This document shows positions 57,632-64,000 of a stretch of DNA of 64,000 bases, piece after piece. The stretch covers positions 1 to 64,000 of the forward strand of contig NZ_JALEGV010000030.1 in NCBI RefSeq assembly GCF_022763245.1, given 5' to 3'. This stretch comes from Oricola sp. (GTDB lineage: Bacteria; Pseudomonadota; Alphaproteobacteria; Rhizobiales; Rhizobiaceae). Position numbers and translations under genes: made by a program. The notes beneath the pieces are model-generated. The model saw only the letters and a program-made list of their open reading frames with translations, was not told the DNA's origin and made no database searches. Within the stretch, counting starts at the first letter, position 1, and the number at the start of each line of letters is the position of its first letter.

Positions 57632-57641
57632 GAATTCCTCC

Positions 57642-58598
57642 TCAAAGATCCAGCACGAGGCGTGCCGATTTCGCGCGGCTGACGCAGATTTGAATGACCT
57701 TGCCGGCCTCGCGCTCGGCCTCCGACAAGACGACGTCCCGGTGATCGGGCGTTCCGGAGATGACATCGGTCTGGCAGATGCCGCAGTCGCCGCGCTGGCA
57801 ATCATACATCAGGTCGACGCCACCCTCTTCGAGCACGTCGATGATCGTGCGGCCGGGCGGGATGGTGAAGACGTCGCCCGTGGAGGCGACTTCAACCTCG
57901 AAGGGGGCGTCTCCGTCCTGCGCAGACGACGCGTTGTCGAACAGTTCGACATGGATCCGTTCGGCCGCGATGCCGGCCTTTTCGGCGGCAGCACGCGCCG
58001 CGTCAATCATGCCGCGCGGGCCGCAGATGTAGAGATGACGGTCGGCGCCGAGCTGCTTGACGAGCGCATCGAGATCGAGCGCATTTTCCGGCTCGTCGTC
58101 GCAATGCAGATGCAGCGCGTCCCCGAACCGATCGGCCAGACGGTCGGCATAGGCCATGACGCCGCGCGAGCGGCCGGCGTAATGCAGGGCGAATTCCGTT
58201 CCCTTCGCCGCCAGTTCGGCCGCCATGGAAATCATCGGCGTGATGCCGATGCCGCCGGCCAGCAGCACTACTGGCGTGTCCGCGGCCAGCGGGAAGTCGC
58301 ATTTCGGCGGCGTGACGGCGAGTTCATCGCCCGTCTTGAGGCCGTGCATGAAGCGCGAACCGCCCTCGCCTTCCGGCTCGAGCTGCACCGCGACACGGCA
58401 TGCGGGCTGGCTGCCCCTCGCCGCATCGAAGGCGATCAGCGAATAGGCGCGGTCTCCGCCGTCGGGCAGCGACACGCGGATATGGGCGCCCGGCTGCCAG
58501 TCCGGCAGGGCCTCACCGCCCGCGGCCTTCAATTCGAACTCCGCGATCCTGTCGGTCAGAGGGCGGATCGCCGCGACTTGCATCGTCTGGGTGGTCAA
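57642..58598 (-). CDS. Oxygenase reductase, FNR-type with C-terminal [2Fe-2S] ferredoxin domain
   Basis: NAD(P)H-dependent electron-transfer protein of 318 residues in the VanB/phthalate dioxygenase reductase layout: flavin domain (RAYSLIAF at 50-57), nucleotide domain (VVLLAGGIGITPM) and C-terminal plant-type ferredoxin with C267, C272, C275 and C305 (DCQRGDCGICQTDV). TTG 58598 has GGAGGAG about 8-10 nt upstream; ATG 58583 is an alternative. It is the first gene of the long catabolic operon and should feed electrons to the Rieske dioxygenase. Pairing a class IA-type reductase with an alpha/beta oxygenase is uncommon. Confidence 0.93.
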   Translation of the reverse strand: MTTQTMQVAAIRPLTDRIAEFELKAAGGEALPDWQPGAHIRVSLPDGGDRAYSLIAFDAARGSQPACRVAVQLEPEGEGGSRFMHGLKTGDELAVTPPKCDFPLAADTPVVLLAGGIGITPMISMAAELAAKGTEFALHYAGRSRGVMAYADRLADRFGDALHLHCDDEPENALDLDALVKQLGADRHLYICGPRGMIDAARAAAEKAGIAAERIHVELFDNASSAQDGDAPFEVEVASTGDVFTIPPGRTIIDVLEEGGVDLMYDCQRGDCGICQTDVISGTPDHRDVVLSEAEREAGKVIQICVSRAKSARLVLDL

Positions 58599-58620
58599 TT
58601 CATTATCTCCTCCGTTCGAA

Positions 58621-58637
58621 ATATGATTTTTCATATA
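58621..58637. promoter_or_regulatory. Candidate MarR operator, reductase/marR intergenic region
   Basis: ATATGATTTTTCATATA contains a perfect ATATGA-TTTT-TCATAT dyad and lies 23 nt upstream of the reductase start. A copy differing at two positions occurs in inverse orientation at 60570-60586, in the P450/TRAP promoter region. The adjacent MarR protein is the obvious candidate to bind both. Confidence 0.65.
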
Positions 58638-58750
58638 AAAATGGTCAAGCGATTTTTTCGAAGCTTCGCGTGCGGCGTGCCGCGGCCGCATTGACAACAA
58701 GAGCGGGCACACCGACTAGAGAGGCCAGCCGGAGGGAGGAAGGGCGAAAC

Positions 58751-59239
58751 GTGACTGAAAAGACCATGGAACGACAGGTGCTCCAGGCTGAAAGCGGCGA
58801 ATTCGTGCCGGATTACCTCCTCTATCTGCTGGCCGCAGCCAGCGACGCCGCCAGCGCCCAGTTTCACGACCATGTGCGTCAGGCGGGGTTGCGCGTGCCG
58901 GAATGGCGCGTGCTCGCATGCCTGAACGACCGCGACGGCGCGATGATCACCCGGCTGGCCCGATTCGCCCTGATCGAACAGTCGCGCCTGACCAAGATCA
59001 TCATCCAGATGGGCGAACGCGGGCTGATCCGCCGTCAGGGCGACCCCGAGGATCGCCGCCGCGTGCGCGTCTATCTCACCGACGAAGGCCGTGCGCTGGC
59101 CGAGCGGCTGGTCGCCGACGCCCGCGACCACGAGCAGAAACTGCTGCAGATGCTGGAGGGCGGCGACGGCGCGCGCATCAAGCTGGCGCTCAGTTCGCTG
59201 ATCGAGCGCCTTTCGCCGCCGAGCGAGGGCGAGAAGTAG
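58751..59239 (+). CDS. MarR family transcriptional regulator
   Basis: Winged-helix regulator of 162 residues. The recognition region is PEWRVLACLNDRDGAMITRLARFALIEQSRLTKIIIQMGERGLIRR, with the wing DPEDRRRVRVYLTDEGRALAERL. GTG 58751 is the start, with AAGGG 6 nt upstream; the open frame continues far upstream without coding character. It is divergent from the oxygenase operon and convergent with P450. It probably represses the operon until an aromatic acid or CoA-ester ligand binds. Confidence 0.92.
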   Translation: MTEKTMERQVLQAESGEFVPDYLLYLLAAASDAASAQFHDHVRQAGLRVPEWRVLACLNDRDGAMITRLARFALIEQSRLTKIIIQMGERGLIRRQGDPEDRRRVRVYLTDEGRALAERLVADARDHEQKLLQMLEGGDGARIKLALSSLIERLSPPSEGEK

Positions 59240-59248
59240 AGGCCCGCC

Positions 59249-60502
59249 TCAGATGAGCCTCGCGGGCAGCCTGGCGTAGCCGCGAAACCGCATGCGCCCG
59301 CCCGGCACGCGACCATCCGCGATCTGGAAATCCGGGAAGCGGTCGAGGAAGCGTCCGATCGCGATACGCCCTTCCATGCGCGCCAATGTCAGCCCGACAC
59401 AGACATGCGGCCCGCCCGCAAACGCCAGATGCCGGTTCGGCCGGCGCGTCAGGTCGAGACGGTCAGGGTCCTCGAACTGGGCCGGATCGCGGTTGGCGGC
59501 GCCGATGCACAGATGCAAATTCGTGCCGGTCGCGATTTCCATGCCATCGATCTCGATCGGCGCCGTCGTCTCGCGATTGCCCAACTGGTTGGGCGAGGAG
59601 AACCGAAGGAACTCCTCGACGGCGGAGGTTATGATTTCCGGGTTGCCGATCAGGCGCGCCTTCTCGCCCGGATGATCGTTCAGCGCCGCAAGGCCGTTGC
59701 CGATGAGATTCGTCGTCGTCTCATGCCCGGCATTGAGGATGAAGATGCAGTTCTGCAGCAATTCGATCTCGGAGAGCTTCTCGTCGGCGCCGTCGCCATT
59801 GATCAATCGCGTCAGCACATCCGTTTCCGGGTTGCCGGGCCTGGCGCGCCGGCGGGCGACCAGATCCTCCAGATAGGTCTTGAACTCGGTGACGGCCTCC
59901 TGGCCCCGCTTCAATTGCTCCGGCGTGAGCGACGGTTCCAGCGCGCCGAGGATCACCAGCGACCATTCGCGCAAGGGACCGCGTTCGTCCATCGGCACGT
60001 CGAGCAGGTTGCCGATCACCTGGATGGGAATCGACGAAGCGAAATCCTCGATCAGATCGACGGTCTCTCCCTCTTCCGCGCGAAGGCGCATCGTGTCGAG
60101 CAGATGGTCGACCGTCTCCGTCAGACCCGGCTCCATCTTCGCGATCGCGCGCGGCGTGAGCGCCGACGTCATGATCTTGCGCACGCGCGTGTGCAGCGGC
60201 GGATCGTTGAAGACGAGCGATGTCGTGTGATGCTCGAACAGCGGCGATCCCGCTCCGAATTTCGGCGCGAACGCCGCCTTCTTGTCGGACGAGTAGAGCT
60301 TGGTGTCGCGATAGATCCGGTCGAGATCGGCGTATCGGCTGAGCAGGACCGATCCGTTCGGCTGGCGCAGCACGGGCGCATGGGCAAGCAACGCCGCGTA
60401 GAAGGGAAACGGATCGTCGACGAAGCCGGGCGGCGGCGCCTCCAGATCGAAGGCCTGCACGGTCTCCGCCGTCACCGGCTCAATCTCAGCACGAACACCC
60501 AT
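59249..60502 (-). CDS. Cytochrome P450
   Basis: Soluble bacterial (CYP class I-like) P450 of 417 residues. Heme-ligand C368 in FAGGPHVCVGLTLARME, I-helix oxygen-activation motif LNAGHETTTNL and the K-helix ExxR (EEFLRF) are present. It needs an external ferredoxin and reductase; the Rieske ferredoxin, FAD reductase or oxygenase reductase of this window could serve, but no classical P450 ferredoxin is adjacent. It diverges from a TRAP transporter with a shared operator-like motif between them, so it probably hydroxylates the imported compound first. Confidence 0.94.
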   Translation of the reverse strand: MGVRAEIEPVTAETVQAFDLEAPPPGFVDDPFPFYAALLAHAPVLRQPNGSVLLSRYADLDRIYRDTKLYSSDKKAAFAPKFGAGSPLFEHHTTSLVFNDPPLHTRVRKIMTSALTPRAIAKMEPGLTETVDHLLDTMRLRAEEGETVDLIEDFASSIPIQVIGNLLDVPMDERGPLREWSLVILGALEPSLTPEQLKRGQEAVTEFKTYLEDLVARRRARPGNPETDVLTRLINGDGADEKLSEIELLQNCIFILNAGHETTTNLIGNGLAALNDHPGEKARLIGNPEIITSAVEEFLRFSSPNQLGNRETTAPIEIDGMEIATGTNLHLCIGAANRDPAQFEDPDRLDLTRRPNRHLAFAGGPHVCVGLTLARMEGRIAIGRFLDRFPDFQIADGRVPGGRMRFRGYARLPARLI

Positions 60503-60569
60503 TGCTCTCTCCCTGCGTCACGGCGCATCACCTGAAAAAAATATGTTCACAAACCCACGGTTCTGTGAA

Positions 60570-60586
60570 TACATGAAAAAGCATAT
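60570..60586. promoter_or_regulatory. Candidate MarR operator, P450/TRAP intergenic region
   Basis: Read on the minus strand this is ATATGCTTTTTCATGTA, matching 15 of 17 positions of the site at 58621-58637. It lies between the P450 start (60502) and the TRAP binding-protein start (60647). Overlapping it is an imperfect dyad TTCACA (60546-60551) / TGTGAA (60564-60569). Confidence 0.6.
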
Positions 60587-60646
60587 GATTGTGCGGCGCA
60601 AGGAGTGTGGCCGCACGCCACCACCAGGGTCAGGGAGGACCAAGGC

Positions 60647-61663
60647 ATGAAATTAAAGACATTGCTGGCCAGCGCAGCGATCGCGATCTGTTCGAGCACG
60701 ATGGCATTCGCCGCCGAGACGCTGACGATCTCCAGCTGGCTGCCGCCCACGCACCCCATCAACACCGAGATGCTGCAGGGCCTGGTGACGATGATGGAAG
60801 AAGCGACCGACGGTCAAGTGACCGGCGAGATCAAGATGGGCCTCGCTCCGCCCCCGGCGCAGATGGACCTCGTCATGGACGGCGCCGCCGACCTGACCAT
60901 CATCTTCCACGGCTACCAGCCGGGCCGCTTCGTCGGCACGAAGCTGATCGAACTGCCCGGCTACACCGGCAATGCCGAGGCCGCCTCCGTCGCCTACTGG
61001 CATGTTCAGGAAAAATACCTCGACAAGCTGGACGAGCATCGCGGCGTCAAGCTCGTCGCGCTGACCACCCACGGCCCTGGCCAGATCCACTCCAACAAGC
61101 CGATCAGCAAGCTGTCCGATCTCAACGGTCTGAAGACCCGCCTCGGCGGCGGGGTTTCGGCCGATGTCGGCGCGGAACTCGGCCTGGTGGGCATCCAGGT
61201 GCCGGCGCCGAAGGTCTATGAGACGCTTGCTTCGGGCGCGGCCGACGCCGTTGCCATGAACATGGGCGAGCGCATCTCCTTCAAGCTGAACGAGGTCGCC
61301 AAGAACGTCTACGAAATGCCGGGCGGCTTCTATCGCGGCTCGTTCGCCGTGCTGATGAGCCAGGAGAAGTTCGACAGCCTGCCGGAAGACGTCCAGAAGG
61401 CCCTCGACGAGAAGGTCTTCGGCGAGCCGGCGAGCCGGATGATGGGCATCGCCTGGGACGCCAGCGACGCCACGGCACGCGCCGAGACCGAAGCGGCCGC
61501 CGACAACACGATCGTCACCGCGTCTGAAGAAGACCAGGCGACCTTCGCGGAAATGGCCGAGCGCGTGCGCACCAAGATCCTCGCCGAACTGGACGAGGCC
61601 GGCATCGACGCCAAGGCCGCCTACGACATGGTCGCCTCCGAGATGGCTGCCGCGTCGAAGTAA
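60647..61663 (+). CDS. TRAP transporter solute-binding protein (DctP type)
   Basis: Periplasmic receptor of 338 residues. Signal peptide MKLKTLLASAAIAICSSTMAFA with cleavage before AETLTISSWLPPTHPINTEML, a DctP-type mature start. Ligand-domain features include LNGLKTRLGGGVSADVGAELGLVGIQVPAPKVYETLASGAADA. GGAGG lies 8 nt upstream of ATG 60647. It is the first gene of the plus-strand TRAP operon next to the P450 and MarR-linked oxygenase operon. An aromatic or other organic acid is the likely ligand. Confidence 0.94.
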   Translation: MKLKTLLASAAIAICSSTMAFAAETLTISSWLPPTHPINTEMLQGLVTMMEEATDGQVTGEIKMGLAPPPAQMDLVMDGAADLTIIFHGYQPGRFVGTKLIELPGYTGNAEAASVAYWHVQEKYLDKLDEHRGVKLVALTTHGPGQIHSNKPISKLSDLNGLKTRLGGGVSADVGAELGLVGIQVPAPKVYETLASGAADAVAMNMGERISFKLNEVAKNVYEMPGGFYRGSFAVLMSQEKFDSLPEDVQKALDEKVFGEPASRMMGIAWDASDATARAETEAAADNTIVTASEEDQATFAEMAERVRTKILAELDEAGIDAKAAYDMVASEMAAASK

Positions 61664-61724
61664 GACATGCTACGTTGTCCCGGGCGCCTCGGCGTCCGGG
61701 ACACTCCTCAAAGCCGGCCCCCCA

Positions 61725-62234
61725 ATGGAACAATTGCGCAAACTCGTCCATTTCGTCGCGGCCATCCCCATGATGACGGCCTCCGTGGCGCTGTTCGCGC
61801 TGATGGTCCTGACATTCGCCGATGTCGTCATGCGGTCCGCATTCAACATGCCGATCGAGGCTGCGACCGAACTGATCCGCATCGCCATCGCGATCATCGT
61901 CTTTTCCGCCCTGCCGATCCTGTCCGGAAGCGACCAGCACATCGTGGTCGACCTTGCCGATCCGATCGTCGACCGCCTCGGCCTGTCGCGGCTGCGCGAC
62001 GGCGTCATCACGCTCGCCTGCGGGCTGATGCTGTGGCTGCCGGCGCAGCGCGTGGTCGATCTGGCGGAGCGCGCGCGCAGCTATGGCGACCAGACCGAAT
62101 ATCTCAACATCCCGACATTCTACGTCGCCTGGTTCGTGGCCGCGATGACCTTCGTGACCGCAGCGGTGCTGGTCGTTCGCGGGCTGCTCGTCCTGCTGGC
62201 GCCGAAAACGCTTGGATTCTTCAAACATGACTGA
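61725..62234 (+). CDS. TRAP transporter small permease (DctQ type)
   Basis: Four-helix membrane subunit of 169 residues (FVAAIPMMTASVALFALMVLTFADVVMR; LIRIAIAIIVFSALPILSG; a final helix WFVAAMTFVTAAVLVVRGLLVLL). Its 3' end overlaps the start of the large permease by 8 nt. It lies 61 nt after the binding-protein gene. It joins DctM and DctP in a complete transporter. Confidence 0.93.
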   Translation: MEQLRKLVHFVAAIPMMTASVALFALMVLTFADVVMRSAFNMPIEAATELIRIAIAIIVFSALPILSGSDQHIVVDLADPIVDRLGLSRLRDGVITLACGLMLWLPAQRVVDLAERARSYGDQTEYLNIPTFYVAWFVAAMTFVTAAVLVVRGLLVLLAPKTLGFFKHD

Positions 62235-63540
62235 ATCGCTCATCGGCTTCGCCGCCGTGCTGATTCTCGTGCTGCTGCGCATGCCGATCGCCTTCGCGAT
62301 GGGCCTCGTGGGCATGATCGGCTACGCCTACGAGACCTCCTATCGCGGCGCGATCTCGATCGTCGCGCGGCTGATCATCGACACCAGCCAGGATTACGGC
62401 CTGTCGGTGGTGCCGCTGTTCATCCTGATGGGGCTGTTCGTCAACAAGGGCGGCATCAGCCGGGAGCTCTACCAGGTCTCCAACGCCTTTCTCGGCCATC
62501 TGCGCGGCGGCCTCGCCATGGCGACCATCGTCGCTTGCGGCGGCTTCGCGGCGATCTGCGGCTCGTCGCTTGCGACAGCCGCCACCATGTCCAAGGTGGC
62601 GATGCCGGAGATGCGCAAGTTCGGCTATGCCGACGGGCTGTCGACCGCCTCGATCGCCGCCGGCGGCACGCTCGGCATACTCATCCCTCCCTCCGTCATC
62701 CTGGTGATCTACGGGCTGCTGACGGAGACCTCGATCGGCCAGCTCTTCATCGCGGGCATCGTGCCCGGCATCATGGGCATCCTGTTCTACATGGTGGCCG
62801 TGCGCATTTCCGTGGCGCGCAACCCCGAATCCGGACCGGCCGGCCCGCGCGCGAGCTGGCCGGAGCGGTTGTCTGCGCTGCGCGACGTCTGGTCGGTGCT
62901 GCTGCTGTTCGGGCTGGTGATCGGCGGCCTCTACGGCGCGCTCGACTTCTGGCCGATCCACCTGACCTTCTCGCCGACCGAAGCCGCCGGCATGGGCGCG
63001 ATGGGCGCGTTCCTGATCGCCCTCTTCCGCGGCAATCTGAGCTTCGCCGACACGCGCGAAGTGCTCAAGGAAACCGCCGGCACCACCGCCTCGCTGTTCT
63101 CGGTGCTGATCGGCGCCTGGATCTTCTCCAACTTCGTCAATCTCGCCGGCCTGCCCGAAGCGCTGCGCAACGGCGTCGATTCCCTGGGCCTGGCGCCCTG
63201 GATGGTGATGGGCCTGATCATCCTGATCTACATCGCGCTGGGCTGCGTCTTCGAGAGCCTGTCGATGCTGCTGCTGACGGTGCCGATCTTCTTCCCGTTG
63301 GTGACCAGCCTCGGCTTCAACCCGGTCTGGTTCGGCATCGTGGTCGTCGTGGTCACCGAGATCAGCCTGATCACGCCGCCGGTCGGCCTCAACGTCTTCA
63401 TCCTGAAGGGCGTGGTCGGCGACGTCTCGACCGCGACGATCTTCAAGGGCGTGACGCCCTTCTGGATCATGGACATCGTGCGGCTGGCGCTGCTCCTGTT
63501 GATCCCGGGCATCGCACTGTTCCTGCCCTCGATGATGTAA
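62227..63540 (+). CDS. TRAP transporter large permease (DctM type)
   Basis: Multi-helix carrier subunit of 437 residues. The family block GGFAAICGSSLATAATMSKVAMPEMRKFGYADGLSTASIAAGGTLGILIPPS is present. ATG 62227 lies inside the end of dctQ (8-nt overlap), indicating translational coupling. It is the same length as the DctM at 40141-41454, but the sequences diverge, so the two transporters likely carry different acids. Confidence 0.95.
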   Translation: MTESLIGFAAVLILVLLRMPIAFAMGLVGMIGYAYETSYRGAISIVARLIIDTSQDYGLSVVPLFILMGLFVNKGGISRELYQVSNAFLGHLRGGLAMATIVACGGFAAICGSSLATAATMSKVAMPEMRKFGYADGLSTASIAAGGTLGILIPPSVILVIYGLLTETSIGQLFIAGIVPGIMGILFYMVAVRISVARNPESGPAGPRASWPERLSALRDVWSVLLLFGLVIGGLYGALDFWPIHLTFSPTEAAGMGAMGAFLIALFRGNLSFADTREVLKETAGTTASLFSVLIGAWIFSNFVNLAGLPEALRNGVDSLGLAPWMVMGLIILIYIALGCVFESLSMLLLTVPIFFPLVTSLGFNPVWFGIVVVVVTEISLITPPVGLNVFILKGVVGDVSTATIFKGVTPFWIMDIVRLALLLLIPGIALFLPSMM

Positions 63541-63566
63541 ACCCGGAGCGACGGACGCCCCGGGTT
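63540..63566 (+). terminator. Stem-loop after the second TRAP operon
   Basis: AACCCGG (63540-63546) and CCGGGTT (63560-63566) can pair around a 13-nt loop, starting at the dctM stop codon. No T-run follows. It may close this operon opposite the convergent RidA-family gene. Confidence 0.4.
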
Positions 63567-63625
63567 CGATCATTCATCGGCAATGCACAAACTGATTCAG
63601 CGGATCGCCGCAGCCTGTTGAATTG

Positions 63626-64000
63626 TCAGGAAATCTCGGCGGTCGCCTCGATCTCGACCATGGCTTCGTCCTCGACGAGACCGGCGACGACGACCAGCGT
63701 CATCGCGGGGAAGTGCCGGCCGAGAACCTTGCGGTAGACCTGCCCGACCTCGCGCTGGCGGGCCATGTATTCCTTCTTGTCGGTGACGTACCAGGTGAGC
63801 CGCGTGATGTCCTCGGCCTTGCCGCCGGCGCTTTCGACCACGGCGACGATGTTCTTCAGCGCCTGCTCCATCTGGCCGATGAAATCGTGGCTTTCGAACA
63901 CCTGGTCGGCGTTCCAGCCGATCTGGCCGCCGACATAGAGCCGGCCGTCTTCCGTGAGCATGCCGTTTGCGTAACCCTTGGCGGGCGCCCAGCCCTCGGG
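63626..64000 (-). CDS. RidA/YjgF/UK114 family protein (5' end outside the window)
   Basis: The frame stays open to base 64000, so the start lies beyond the window; 124 residues are visible. An internal ATG at 63961 is not the start, because the upstream residues PEGWAPAKGYANG match the usual RidA N-terminal region. LYVGGQIGWNADQ, QMEQALKNIVAVVESAGG, WYVTDKKEY and FPAMTLVVVAGLVEDEAMVEIEATAEIS fit the family. The Arg that deaminates imines in true RidA is not evident at the C terminus, so it is probably a catabolic Rid subgroup. It may hydrolyse an enamine/imine formed near the ammonia-lyase step. Confidence 0.88.
   Translation of the reverse strand, partial: PEGWAPAKGYANGMLTEDGRLYVGGQIGWNADQVFESHDFIGQMEQALKNIVAVVESAGGKAEDITRLTWYVTDKKEYMARQREVGQVYRKVLGRHFPAMTLVVVAGLVEDEAMVEIEATAEIS

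Overview
The window reads as chromosomal DNA of a GC-rich alphaproteobacterium, most likely Hyphomicrobiales (Rhizobiales, Phyllobacteriaceae/Mesorhizobium-like). This is inferred from the Omp2b/RopA-type porin, GntR-FCD and LysR controlled ABC and TRAP uptake operons, monomeric GcvP, and dense GC-biased coding with many 4-nt ATGA overlaps. No rRNA, complete tRNA, IS element or CRISPR array was seen.

Layout. 1-2186: 3' part of a porin, a stem-loop, and a solitary tyrosine recombinase. 2187-7036: a 338-nt gene-free stretch, a tandem glycine riboswitch, then gcvT-gcvH-gcvP. 7284-9915: a short MgtE-like Mg2+ transporter and an orphan acyl-CoA ligase. 9961-18679 (minus): a sugar-type ABC importer operon (binding protein, two permeases, ATPase) with a D-2-hydroxyacid dehydrogenase and three Gfo/Idh/MocA dehydrogenases. 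A GntR-FCD regulator (18748-19506) and a divergent alpha/beta hydrolase adjoin it, and a 15-bp operator-like sequence occurs in inverted orientation at both promoters. 20510-21256: a glycosyltransferase.

21389-28834 (minus): an eight-gene operon of SsuABC/NrtABC-type ABC importer, OsmC, acyl-CoA dehydrogenase-like flavoprotein, two-domain rhodanese, FAD reductase and cyanase, with a divergent TetR gene. The enzyme mix suggests assimilation of cyanate or an S/N-containing compound related to it. 29768-35728 (minus): a signalling block of a single-domain response regulator, a membrane histidine kinase, a degenerate REC-GGDEF-PilZ protein and a REC-GGDEF-EAL protein, with a strong AT-rich dyad upstream.

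35940-43121 (minus): a LysR regulator, two flavoprotein oxidoreductases and a complete TRAP transporter, preceded by a 434-nt regulatory region with repeated dyads.

43556-63540: a large catabolic region that looks like one system. It holds a Rieske ferredoxin with two paralogous amidohydrolases; divergently, an IlvD/Edd dehydratase, a GFA protein and a HAL/PAL-type ammonia-lyase; then a minus-strand operon (58598 to 50270) in which a class IA-type reductase, Rieske oxygenase alpha and beta, CoA ligase, Cys-less thiolase-like protein, DUF35-SDR fusion, cyclase and SDR follow one another, mostly with 4-nt overlaps. A MarR regulator, a cytochrome P450 and a second TRAP transporter complete it. 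A near-identical 17-bp motif sits in both the MarR/reductase and P450/TRAP intergenic regions, tying them into one probable regulon. I infer uptake of an aromatic (possibly amino-)acid, hydroxylation, CoA activation and C-C cleavage by a thiolase-fold/DUF35 pair. The substrate is unknown. The window ends inside a RidA-family gene.
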